Shown here one piece after another: positions 1 through 7,668 of a stretch of 9,185 nucleotides of DNA (positions within the stretch are counted from its first letter, which is position 1; every line of letters starts with the position of its first letter). Source of the DNA: an uncultured Woeseiaceae bacterium (GTDB taxonomy: Bacteria > Pseudomonadota > Gammaproteobacteria > Woeseiales > Woeseiaceae); contig CAMYMP010000014.1 of assembly GCA_947259435.1 (NCBI GenBank), forward strand, positions 1 to 9,185, written 5' to 3'. The position numbers were made by a program, and so were the translations under genes. Under the pieces are notes generated by a model, which worked only from the letters and a program-made list of their open reading frames with translations, made no database searches and was not told where the DNA came from.

Positions 1-410
1 GCTGCCTGCAGAAACGCGCGACCGATTAGTGCCGGATTAAAGGCGTTATAGCCCAGGCCGCCAAACAGGTATTTACCGACACCGACACCGATGACGCCGC
101 CCAGGATGACCATCCAGACCGGCAGGCCCGGCGGCAACGTCAGTCCATACAGAATGCCGGTGATTGTTACCGACCAGTCGCCAATCGTCGACGCCTCGCC
201 GCGCCAGCGGCACAGCAGGTGTTCGGTCAGGAGGCAGCTCAGCGTTGCCGCCGTAAGCGTTATCAAGGCCGTCAGGCCGAACACGTAGACAGCGAATGCG
301 CAGACCGGCAACAAGGCATAGATAACGTTGCGCATGATGACATCGACACTGGCGCCGCTCGCGATGTGCGGCGATGTGGCAATCTCGAGCGTTTTGTTAG
401 TCGCAGACAT
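1..410 (-). CDS. rnfD: Ion-translocating oxidoreductase subunit RnfD, N-terminal part (gene continues past left edge)
   Basis: RnfD is the membrane subunit of the Rnf complex. It carries a covalently bound FMN and takes part in ion translocation coupled to ferredoxin/NAD electron flow. The 136 complete codons present read [15 protein letters not shown] at the start, then the family's [15 protein letters not shown] segment (21-35). Hydrophobic membrane segments follow at about 30-62 and 80-112, then [17 protein letters not shown] (117-133), matching the RnfD/NqrB signature GGLGxNxFNPAxxG. The FMN-attachment Ser-Gly-Ala-Thr motif lies further along and is outside the window, so cofactor binding cannot be checked. 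The ATG overlaps the rnfC stop by one base (TGATG), implying translational coupling. NqrB is homologous, but the adjacent rnfC and rnfB make RnfD the clear choice. The rnfG, rnfE and rnfA genes may follow to the left; this is inferred only. Confidence 0.95.
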   Translation of the reverse strand, partial: MSATNKTLEIATSPHIASGASVDVIMRNVIYALLPVCAFAVYVFGLTALITLTAATLSCLLTEHLLCRWRGEASTIGDWSVTITGILYGLTLPPGLPVWMVILGGVIGVGVGKYLFGGLGYNAFNPALIGRAFLQA

Positions 411-1744
411 CAGGCGACCTGTCTTTCGCGAACGATAGCTTTGGAGATGCGGAATCGCTGCACGAGCGGAATGTGAGACGGACAGACGTACGAGCACGCA
501 CCGCACTCGAAACAATCCATTAGATTGTAGTCATCCGCCATGCGTTCATGTTCGCCGCTCTTGGCAAGCAGCGCCATTTGTGATGGGTTGAGGAAGATCG
601 GGCAGGCGTCGACGCAATATGCACAGCGAATGCACGGATACTCTTTCTCCTTGATGCCGGTCTCCGCTTCTGTGAACGCGACAAATCCCGAGGTTCCCTT
701 GGTAATCGGGATGTCGAGGCTCGAGAGTGCCTGCCCCATCATCGGCCCGCCGAGGAATACGCGGCTAACGTCATCACTCACGGCAACTTGCTCGAGCGCA
801 AAGCGCAGCGGTGTGCCAATCGGAATGCGGTAATTTCCTTTGCGCCCGATGGCCGGTCCCGTGATCGTGACGACGCGCTCCTGGATGCCGCGACCGTGCG
901 GCAGCAGCCGGCCGACCTCGGCAGTCGTCGCAACATTGACCGTGGCCACGCCGACATCTGCCGGCAGTCCGCCTGACGGCACCTCCTTGCCAAGCAACGC
1001 CGTGATCAACATTTTCTCGGCGCCCTGCGGGTATTTTACGTCGACGACTTCAGTTGTGACGGCGATATCATCGGGCGCCGCCGCACGCAGCGTCTCGGCG
1101 GCATCGAGTTTGTTGGCCTCGACGCCGATGATCGCGTGCTCTGCGCCGGTTGCTTTCAGCAGATAGCGAATGCCCATGTAGATATGCGCTGTCTGTTCGA
1201 GCATCACCCGATGATCGGTCGTCAGGTACGGCTCGCATTCGATGCCGTTTACGATCAGCGTTTCGACCGTCTTGCCTTCGGGAGGCTTCAGCTTGACGTG
1301 CGTCGGAAACGCCGCGCCGCCAAGGCCGACGATGCCGGCCGCTTGCACCGCCGCAATGATGTCATTTGCGCTTGCCGTGTCCAGATTACACGGCTCGCCT
1401 TCGGCGACCTCCTGCGACGACCCGGGGAACGGCTCCAGATAAATACCCTTCGCCATTTTGCCGGTGATGCTCGGCATGAGTCCGATGCGCCGCACAACGC
1501 CTGACGCCGGCGCATGCTGTGGCACCGAAACGAACCCGTCAGCCTCGGCGAGTACCTGCCCGCGCTCGACCTCCTGCCCCTCGCGCACGACCGCGACAGA
1601 AGGCGCACCGATGTGTTGCGACAGCGGGATCAGCAGAACCGGTGCAAAATCAAATTGCCGGATCTTGCGCGTACACGTATCCGTTTTCGACTCCGGCGGG
1701 TGCACGCCGTGACTGAAGGTTGGATAACGGTGCAACAAGCTCAC
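410..1744 (-). CDS. rnfC: Rnf complex subunit RnfC, short form (NADH/FMN-binding, two 4Fe-4S clusters)
   Basis: RnfC is the peripheral cytoplasmic subunit of Rnf, related to the NADH-binding 51-kDa subunit of complex I, and exchanges electrons with NAD(H). The 444 residues show the family opening [11 protein letters not shown] (10-20), a biotinyl-like hammerhead region (about 50-90), the glycine-rich nucleotide/flavin loop GLGGAAFP (140-147) and [14 protein letters not shown] (166-179). A C-terminal domain binds two 4Fe-4S clusters (C371, C374, C377, C381 and C411, C414, C417, C421). It ends soon after the clusters, as in clostridial RnfC (about 440 residues), and lacks the long Ala/Lys-rich tail of the E. 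coli protein (740 residues). The start is GTG, 9 nt after the PFOR stop, with only a weak ribosome-binding site. The PFOR stop TAG lies in the same frame just upstream, so no earlier start is possible. The gene is part of the rnfB-PFOR-rnfC-rnfD cluster. Confidence 0.96.
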   Translation of the reverse strand: MSLLHRYPTFSHGVHPPESKTDTCTRKIRQFDFAPVLLIPLSQHIGAPSVAVVREGQEVERGQVLAEADGFVSVPQHAPASGVVRRIGLMPSITGKMAKGIYLEPFPGSSQEVAEGEPCNLDTASANDIIAAVQAAGIVGLGGAAFPTHVKLKPPEGKTVETLIVNGIECEPYLTTDHRVMLEQTAHIYMGIRYLLKATGAEHAIIGVEANKLDAAETLRAAAPDDIAVTTEVVDVKYPQGAEKMLITALLGKEVPSGGLPADVGVATVNVATTAEVGRLLPHGRGIQERVVTITGPAIGRKGNYRIPIGTPLRFALEQVAVSDDVSRVFLGGPMMGQALSSLDIPITKGTSGFVAFTEAETGIKEKEYPCIRCAYCVDACPIFLNPSQMALLAKSGEHERMADDYNLMDCFECGACSYVCPSHIPLVQRFRISKAIVRERQVA

Positions 1745-1753
1745 AACGATGGC

Positions 1754-4700
1754 CTAGTTGAACCTTCCGCCGCGCGCCATCCACTTATCGATGCCGCTCG
1801 CAGAGCGATCGCGCGGCAGCCCGGGATGAATGACCTCCGCTGTGCATTTCTCGGCAGCTTTGACGAGATCGCTGTAAGGTCCGGCGTCCGGGTTGGTAAT
1901 GATCGCCTTCTTGCTCTCGTTGTACTCGAACATCGAAGGGTTGATCTTGATGCATTCGTCGCAAGCCGTGCATTCGTCGGTATCGATCCACGGCGCCATG
2001 TAGTCGCCTTCTGCTGCCGGCTTCGCCTGCGCCGCGGGCTCGGCCGCCGGAGCTTCGGCCGGCTGCGCGGCCGTCGCCAGTACATCACCCATTGCGGGCG
2101 TCCCGGCGCCGCCATTGCTTGCAAACCGGGCCAGCCCTTGCGCGATCTTTGTTACAACCTCCTGACGAATCCGGTTTTCGATATCCTCGACCGGGGGCTC
2201 TTTCTTTTTAACACCGGCGATTGCTTTTAGCATGATCCAGAAATCGCGCCGATCCTCGCACGAGAGCACCATGGGCTCCGCTACGAGCAGGCGGCTCAGC
2301 TGGTTTTTGCGATCGACGGTCCAGATAAACGGGAAGCGCCCTTCACGGTCGTCGTCGTCCATTTCGAGAAACTCGTGCAACGGCACCATCTTCTCGTTCC
2401 AGGTGTCCGGCGGCGCATTCCGGAAGTGCTTGCGGAAGCGCACCTCCGTCATTGCGAAGTCGGCAAACGTCATCGGCAATTTCATGGTTGCCTCGCGGGC
2501 ACCATCTTTATAAGTCAGGGTGTAGGTAGGCCACACCTCGTCCATCGCAGGATTGCCGGACAGGTCGAAACACTCGGCTGCCGTCACGCCTTTGTCCGGG
2601 TCGTATTTAAACAGCGGATAGGCGCGCGATTCGACCGCGAGCCGCGCCTGCTCCTCGCCCATGTCGTCGCCGATCCCGTGTTCCGGCTGGCACGACGTGT
2701 ACAGGTTGAATAGCGCGGGCCGCCGCGTCATCAGTCCATCAATGAAGCCTTCGATCATATGGCTTGCATTCGAAACCGCGCCTTGCAGGACATAGGTCGT
2801 GCGATGCGCCATGCCGACGAGGCCGATTTCCTTGCGCGGTTCTTCCTTGCCCTTGATGGCCTTGCCGAACTGCGCCATATCCGACACCTGGCCGATAAAG
2901 CCGGACGTGCAGGCCTGGCCGCCCGTATTCGAATAGACCTGCGTGTCGACAACGAGCACCTTGACGGGTTTGCCCGACATCATCAGGCGCGAGAGGTTCT
3001 GGAACCCGATGTCGTACATCGCGCCGTCGCCACCAACCGCAACGACCGGTGGACACAGGTTGAACTCCTCGTCGCTGAATTCCTCCCAGTCGAAGTAGGT
3101 AAAGAATTCGTCGTGCACGGACGGTTTGTACTCGCCGTTAAGCTCGAGTTCTGCAATGCGAATCGCTTTGAACCCTTCCGCCATTTTCGTCATGTGGCCT
3201 TCGAATACGCCCATCGCGAGCGAGGCCGTGTCCTGGAACAGGTGATTGGCCCACGGGAACGGATACGGGTTGAATGGATAGGTGCTGCCCCAGACGGATG
3301 TACAGCCTGTCGCATTGAGCATGCCCATGCGGGAACGGCCCTGGCCGGTCGTGCCACCGGTATAGCGCCATTTGAGCGTCTCGAGTTGGCCGATCAGGCC
3401 GGTCATGCGCTTGAGCCACGCCGGGTCGATCGGCTTCGACCCCTTGTCGTGCTCGATACGATCCGCGATGCCCGCAAGCGTGACGTCTTTATCGCCGATG
3501 CCCGCGACAACTCTCGCAATTTCTTCGGTATCACTCAGATCGATCTCGCCGACAAGCTTCGCCTGCACCTGCTGCTTCAGTCGCTGGATCAGGTCCTCGA
3601 TGTGTGCGACATGCTTTGCGATACGCGGTTGCATCAACGCCTCGTTGGTTGCAACGAACAAATGCATGACCGTCTTCTCGGAGCAACCCAGGCAAGCCCC
3701 GTCACCGCTCGCGAACGCCATGTAGTTGTCCTTGTCGAGCAGGAGGGTCTCAAGGGCACCAATCTTCTCCTCGAGGTCGTCGACACGGATGTACTTCTTG
3801 GGCGTGTTCGGCAGATCGAGCCAGAAGTCCCAGTGCTCGCGCAGCTGCTTGATCGAATCAGCTGTTTGCGTCACGGGCCGCAACGCGTCGTCGTCACAGA
3901 CTTTGACGCACTCCATGCAACCTTTGCAGGTGTAAGGGTCGATCGTAATCGACAGCAAACCGCCGTCGCCGGCCTGCTTCTTCTCCGGTAGCGTGTAGTA
4001 CGGCCGTGTCAGCGCAAACTGGAAGCCATCGAGTTCGTCCGAGAATAATTCGAACTCTTTTTTCACTGCGTCGCGATCTTTGTCGTCACTGTCAGCAATG
4101 GTCTTCTTGATCGCATGCTCGATGAGGCCCGCAACGGAATCGGTCTCGCTCGCCAAGTTCATTTCGCTGCGCAGATGACGCTCCATTTGCCGCACAGCGC
4201 GCGGCAAATGCTCTACATCGTTACCGTGCTTCTTGACGCGCTTGACGACTGTATCGAGCACCTGGCCAACCTCATTGACGAGCCCCGGAATCGCCGTGTC
4301 CGGGCATATCGTGTAGCAGTCGCCGCAACCCGTGCAGTTCTCTGGTATGAACTCGGGATGTTCGAAACGAATCCCGGTCATATCGCGGAACAGCGACGAT
4401 ACGGCGGGCATTATCCCGAGCCCGATAAACGGGTCGGTCAGGTTGTCCGATCCCATGCCGCGGGCATAGAAGTTGCCGGTTTGCTCCCAGAAACGATGTA
4501 TGTCCGTTGCCGGCGCCTCACTCTGCGGCAAGCGCTTGACCATGATGGGCAGGGCCGGCTCCGGCGGTACGGCCGAGGTACCGCCACTCTTGAGCGTGAA
4601 CGGTTTCTCGGTGATTTCCTTCACCTCGTCGAAACCGCGCCTGACGACGCGCATATTGTCTTCGACGACTCGTGCGCCTTTTTCGCCGAATTTGTACTGC

Positions 4701-6694
4701 AGCTGGTCGCGGATCGCTTTTAGCAGTTCTGCCTCGCTGAGTCCCTTTTGCTCGAGCACCGGCGACGCGGCGAAGAATGCACCCTGGAAGGCTACGCCCT
4801 GCATGCGCAACTGCAGATCCGCATCGGTCGCTTCGTCGCGCGCGATGCGAAACGCATCCAGGTAAAACACGCGAATGTTCTTCTCGACGATGATCTGCTG
4901 GAACGCGATCGGGACAGACTCCCAAACCTTGTCGGCGTCGCCGAGTTCGCTCTGAATTATGAAGATGCCGCCTTCTTTCAGGCCCGCGAGCGCGTTCGTG
5001 TGGTGGAATACGTTCGGATCGGGTGAGAGCACGACATCGACGTAGAAGTATTCGCAGTTGATCTTGATCGGTTCCGGCGCGGCTGACAAATAGAACGTCG
5101 TCGGCTGACCTTTCTTTTCCGAGCCATACTTCGGGTTCGCTTTGATATGGAAATCCAGCATGTCGTAGAGCGTCATCGCAAGGTTCTTGCCCGTCGTAAT
5201 TGCACCCCAGCCGCCGATCGAGTGCAGGCGCACGGTTATGCTGCCCTCGGGCATCAGATTAGGGTTCTCGCTGCCGCGCACCGTGAGGCCGCGGACATTC
5301 GGATAAGAATCCTCGATCGTCTGCTGGTAAATCTCCTGCTTCGGTGTGAAAGCCTTGTCGCGAATAAAGTCGATCGACAGGTAGAAGAGCTTTTTCTTGT
5401 CGCCATCCGGCAGCATGTTCTCGACCGCGCCGATCAGGCCCTCGGGCTGCAGATCACGGCTGCCCATGCCGAACGAACCCGAATACAGCGGCGGTGCGTC
5501 GTTGAGTCGCGTGTAGCGCTCGAGCTCCGGATAAGGCATTTGTTTCTTGTCGCGGCCATTCTCGAGGCACTTGCTGATGGTGCTGCGAATCTCTCGCATG
5601 AGCGGCAAGTCACCCGCCAACGGCTGGTCGAGCCGCTCCAGCACGACGACGCCCTTCCTGCCTTTTAGCATGCGCGCCAGATAATCGGCTGGAAACGGCC
5701 TGAACATCGTCACGTTGACAACGCCGACTTTGAGCTTGCGCGTCTTGCGCAGGTAATCGGCAACGACTTCGGCGCTCGGAATGACGCTACCCTGGCCGAC
5801 GATCAGGTAGTCGGCATCGTCGAGGCGATAGCCCATTACCCGTTCATAGCGGCGGCCCGTCAGCACTGCGAATTCCTCGAGCGCCTGATCGGTAAGCGCC
5901 TGCACATGGTCGAAGAAGAACGGCCGCTGCGCGGCCACGCTTTGCATGTAGGCGTCCTGGTTCTCGACCAGACCCGACATGACCGGGTTGTCGACGTCCC
6001 AGAGCTCCGGTATACGCCGCCGCGTATCACCGTAAATGATGCGTTGTGCCGGCGTCGGTGTCTCGATGATGTCGTCGGGACGGCCGAGGTATTCTGCAAT
6101 GAGCTCGCGCTCGGGAACGTTGATCGACTCGATCAGGTGCGTCGTCAAGAAACCATCCTGCGCGATCGCGCCCGGTGTGAGTGCGAGTTCCGCAATCCGA
6201 TGCGTGATGATATTGAGGTCCGCCGCGCCCTGCGCATCGCTCGCGAACAGCTGGAAGAAGCCTGTGTCATCGATACAGTGATAGTCGTCGTGGCCGGCAT
6301 GCACGTTCAGTGTGGACTTGGTCATCGCACGCGCACCGATGTTGAGCACGTAGGGCAGCCGCTTGCCCGCCGCGGCGTACAGGGATTCATGCATATAGGC
6401 AATACCCTGCCCCGATGAGAAGTTTGCGGCCCTGAGCCCTGTCATCGACATGCCGGCCGTCACCGCCGCAGCGGCGTGTTCGCCCTCGGGCTCGACGAAA
6501 ATCAGCGGGCGGCCAGACACGACATGACCTGCCGCCGCCGCTTCCGCCCAGTACTCGCCCATCTGTGTCGATGGAGTGATCGGATACGCGCCAGCCGCGT
6601 CGCTCGCCTCACGTTCACAGAGGATGACCGCAGTATTGCCATCCATCGCTCCGGGCTTTCCCGGGTACTTGACTGTTTGCTTCGACTTGCTCAT
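1754..6694 (-). CDS. Giant pyruvate:ferredoxin (2-oxoacid:acceptor) oxidoreductase with fused C-terminal ferredoxin domain
   Basis: A homodimer-type PFOR that reversibly converts pyruvate + CoA to acetyl-CoA + CO2 using thiamine diphosphate (TPP) and Fe-S clusters. Domain I has YPITPST (37-43), E72 and the AR at 121-122. Domain II covers about 285-410. Domain III has GGWGAITTGKN (494-504). Domain V has two 4Fe-4S motifs (C787/790/793/797 and C923/926/929/933). Domain VI has proximal-cluster ligands C1001, C1004, C1131 and C1335, and the TPP site GGDGAMYDIG (1221-1230) with DTQVYSNTGGQ (1250-1260). All expected catalytic elements are present. Additions: a helical spacer at about 800-920, a second at about 1012-1110, an Ala/Pro-rich linker at about 1525-1563, and a ferredoxin domain at 1564-1625 (C1575, C1578, C1581, C1617). 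Total is 1646 residues against about 1170-1200 for classical enzymes. I chose the ATG because the adjacent TTG at 6697 sits too close to the ribosome-binding site. Pyruvate is the likeliest substrate by architecture; another 2-oxoacid is possible. The gene resembles nifJ/por but is divergent, so no symbol is given. Confidence 0.95.
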   Translation of the reverse strand: MSKSKQTVKYPGKPGAMDGNTAVILCEREASDAAGAYPITPSTQMGEYWAEAAAAGHVVSGRPLIFVEPEGEHAAAAVTAGMSMTGLRAANFSSGQGIAYMHESLYAAAGKRLPYVLNIGARAMTKSTLNVHAGHDDYHCIDDTGFFQLFASDAQGAADLNIITHRIAELALTPGAIAQDGFLTTHLIESINVPERELIAEYLGRPDDIIETPTPAQRIIYGDTRRRIPELWDVDNPVMSGLVENQDAYMQSVAAQRPFFFDHVQALTDQALEEFAVLTGRRYERVMGYRLDDADYLIVGQGSVIPSAEVVADYLRKTRKLKVGVVNVTMFRPFPADYLARMLKGRKGVVVLERLDQPLAGDLPLMREIRSTISKCLENGRDKKQMPYPELERYTRLNDAPPLYSGSFGMGSRDLQPEGLIGAVENMLPDGDKKKLFYLSIDFIRDKAFTPKQEIYQQTIEDSYPNVRGLTVRGSENPNLMPEGSITVRLHSIGGWGAITTGKNLAMTLYDMLDFHIKANPKYGSEKKGQPTTFYLSAAPEPIKINCEYFYVDVVLSPDPNVFHHTNALAGLKEGGIFIIQSELGDADKVWESVPIAFQQIIVEKNIRVFYLDAFRIARDEATDADLQLRMQGVAFQGAFFAASPVLEQKGLSEAELLKAIRDQLQYKFGEKGARVVEDNMRVVRRGFDEVKEITEKPFTLKSGGTSAVPPEPALPIMVKRLPQSEAPATDIHRFWEQTGNFYARGMGSDNLTDPFIGLGIMPAVSSLFRDMTGIRFEHPEFIPENCTGCGDCYTICPDTAIPGLVNEVGQVLDTVVKRVKKHGNDVEHLPRAVRQMERHLRSEMNLASETDSVAGLIEHAIKKTIADSDDKDRDAVKKEFELFSDELDGFQFALTRPYYTLPEKKQAGDGGLLSITIDPYTCKGCMECVKVCDDDALRPVTQTADSIKQLREHWDFWLDLPNTPKKYIRVDDLEEKIGALETLLLDKDNYMAFASGDGACLGCSEKTVMHLFVATNEALMQPRIAKHVAHIEDLIQRLKQQVQAKLVGEIDLSDTEEIARVVAGIGDKDVTLAGIADRIEHDKGSKPIDPAWLKRMTGLIGQLETLKWRYTGGTTGQGRSRMGMLNATGCTSVWGSTYPFNPYPFPWANHLFQDTASLAMGVFEGHMTKMAEGFKAIRIAELELNGEYKPSVHDEFFTYFDWEEFSDEEFNLCPPVVAVGGDGAMYDIGFQNLSRLMMSGKPVKVLVVDTQVYSNTGGQACTSGFIGQVSDMAQFGKAIKGKEEPRKEIGLVGMAHRTTYVLQGAVSNASHMIEGFIDGLMTRRPALFNLYTSCQPEHGIGDDMGEEQARLAVESRAYPLFKYDPDKGVTAAECFDLSGNPAMDEVWPTYTLTYKDGAREATMKLPMTFADFAMTEVRFRKHFRNAPPDTWNEKMVPLHEFLEMDDDDREGRFPFIWTVDRKNQLSRLLVAEPMVLSCEDRRDFWIMLKAIAGVKKKEPPVEDIENRIRQEVVTKIAQGLARFASNGGAGTPAMGDVLATAAQPAEAPAAEPAAQAKPAAEGDYMAPWIDTDECTACDECIKINPSMFEYNESKKAIITNPDAGPYSDLVKAAEKCTAEVIHPGLPRDRSASGIDKWMARGGRFN
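1820..2005 (-). other. C-terminal one-cluster ferredoxin domain of the PFOR
   Basis: Residues 1564-1625 of the PFOR form a compact ferredoxin-like module: CTACDEC followed by IKINP, a mid-region with NESKKAII, and a lone downstream cysteine (C1617) in EKCTAEVIHPG. The position of the fourth cysteine of the first motif is Asn1585, and only one cysteine remains of the second motif. The ligand set C1575/C1578/C1581/C1617 therefore fits a single 4Fe-4S cluster, as in monocluster bacterial ferredoxins. An Ala/Pro/Glu-rich stretch of about 40 residues precedes it and looks like a flexible tether. Its likely job is to carry electrons between the PFOR core and a partner, plausibly Rnf. Confidence 0.85.
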
Positions 6695-6699
6695 CAATA

Positions 6700-6707
6700 C
6701 TTCTCTT
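6700..6707 (-). promoter_or_regulatory. Ribosome-binding site of the PFOR gene
   Basis: On the minus strand AAGAGAAG ends 5 nt before the ATG at 6694 and only 2 nt before the in-frame TTG at 6697. The spacing therefore favours the ATG as the true start, giving 1646 residues. Confidence 0.55.
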
Positions 6708-6727
6708 CAGTTATATGTGCGTATTCA

Positions 6728-7591
6728 TTAGGTTGGCGCATAGGGCCTCGAAGAATGGCGCAGTGTTGGCCTGGCCTCGTCACCCTTGATCACTCGTCCA
6801 TCTTCCTCGATCCACACGATCGCGCCCGTCGGACAACGTTCGATCGGAACCCGCGTACCGTGCGCCCTCGTGTAGTCGACGACGGCCAGGTTGTCCTGCA
6901 TGCTGATCAGCCCGGGGGCGTCTTTGGCGCAGCGGCCGCAGGCGGTGCACCCGACTTCACAGTCCTCGAGTATGTCATCTCCGAACTCGAGATTCTTGCA
7001 CGCGACCCAAAGCCGGTGACTCACCGGATGAAGGCTGAACAGTTCTTTTGGACACACCTCGACACAGTCGTTACAGGCAGTACACAGCTCTTCGTTTACG
7101 ACGGGCAAGGCATGCCTGTCCATCGTGATCGCGTCAAAATCACAGATGCGCTCGCAGTCGCCTAATCCCAGGCAACCCCAGAAGCAGCCTTTGCCGCCGC
7201 CAGCCACCATCGCGGCCGAGCGGCACGTCTGATGCCCGGTGTACCGCGCGTGGTTGCGCGCGACGTTCGTGCCGCCAGCACACGCGAGCCTCGCCACCCG
7301 GGCCTCCTCCGCGCCGACATCGACGCCAAGATACGCCGCGATCTCCGCACGGTCATCGTTACTCGACACCGTGCACTTGCCGGGCAATGCGTCGCCGCCA
7401 ACGAGCGCCTCGGCAAAGGCGCGGCAGCCAGGATAGCCGCATGCGCCGCAGTTTGTTTGCGGCAGCATGTCTTCCACCTCGTCGAATCGCGGGTCTTCCT
7501 CGACATACAGTGTGCGGTTTGCCACGACCAGGCCGGTGGCAAGAAGCAACGTGAGCCCGCCGAGGGCCCCAACAGCAGTTAACACAAGCAT
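6728..7591 (-). CDS. rnfB: Rnf complex subunit RnfB, long multi-cluster form with one ferredoxin cluster lost
   Basis: RnfB is the membrane-anchored Fe-S subunit thought to accept electrons from ferredoxin. Seen in the 287 residues: an N-terminal membrane helix (about 3-25), then the RnfB/RsxB cluster motif LPQTNCGACGYPGC (43-56; C48, C51, C56, C73). A region with C104 and C123 comes next. A ferredoxin-like pair follows, CFWGCLGLGDCERIC (136-150) and CTACNDCVEVCP (170-181), then C198 and C211. The last domain has CTACGRC (215-221) but only one later cysteine, RCPTGAI (252-258). E. coli RnfB is about 190 residues with fewer clusters; this layout matches the long RnfB of clostridia and Bacteroidetes. 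The start is bounded by an in-frame TAA at 7610-7612, and no convincing ribosome-binding site is visible. It is the first gene of the cluster, with the PFOR gene starting 33 nt downstream. Confidence 0.95.
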   Translation of the reverse strand: MLVLTAVGALGGLTLLLATGLVVANRTLYVEEDPRFDEVEDMLPQTNCGACGYPGCRAFAEALVGGDALPGKCTVSSNDDRAEIAAYLGVDVGAEEARVARLACAGGTNVARNHARYTGHQTCRSAAMVAGGGKGCFWGCLGLGDCERICDFDAITMDRHALPVVNEELCTACNDCVEVCPKELFSLHPVSHRLWVACKNLEFGDDILEDCEVGCTACGRCAKDAPGLISMQDNLAVVDYTRAHGTRVPIERCPTGAIVWIEEDGRVIKGDEARPTLRHSSRPYAPT

Positions 7592-7637
7592 ATCGTTGAT
7601 TTGTACGCGTTATTTCGCACCCGAGATCGACGCTACA

Positions 7638-7668
7638 GTATTCACTCACGTGATCCATAAGTGAATAC
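7638..7668. promoter_or_regulatory. Perfect 9-bp inverted repeat, candidate operator between rnfB and the divergent reductase gene
   Basis: The arms gtattcact (7638-7646) and agtgaatac (7660-7668) are exact reverse complements separated by 13 bp. Arm centres are 22 bp apart, about two helical turns, as for a dimeric regulator. An 8-bp palindrome tcacgtga (7646-7653) overlaps the left arm. The element lies 47 nt upstream of the rnfB start and 119 nt upstream of the reductase start, within a 196-nt divergent intergenic region. I do not recognise the motif as a known Fnr, Fur or NsrR site. It could also form a hairpin in RNA, but its lack of a U-tract and its promoter-side position argue against a terminator. 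Confidence 0.5.

Noticed and set aside
1514..2230. A 238-codon plus-strand open frame spanning the rnfC-PFOR junction
   Set aside because: It is antisense to two well-supported genes, Arg-rich and without family features.
2759..3991. A 410-codon open frame on the plus strand
   Set aside because: It lies wholly antisense to the PFOR gene, whose Fe-S and TPP motifs prove the coding strand. The frame has no recognisable motif and reflects GC-rich codon bias.
6695..6697. TTG as the start codon of the PFOR gene
   Set aside because: It leaves only 2 nt to the AAGAGAAG ribosome-binding site, while the next codon is ATG with 5-nt spacing.
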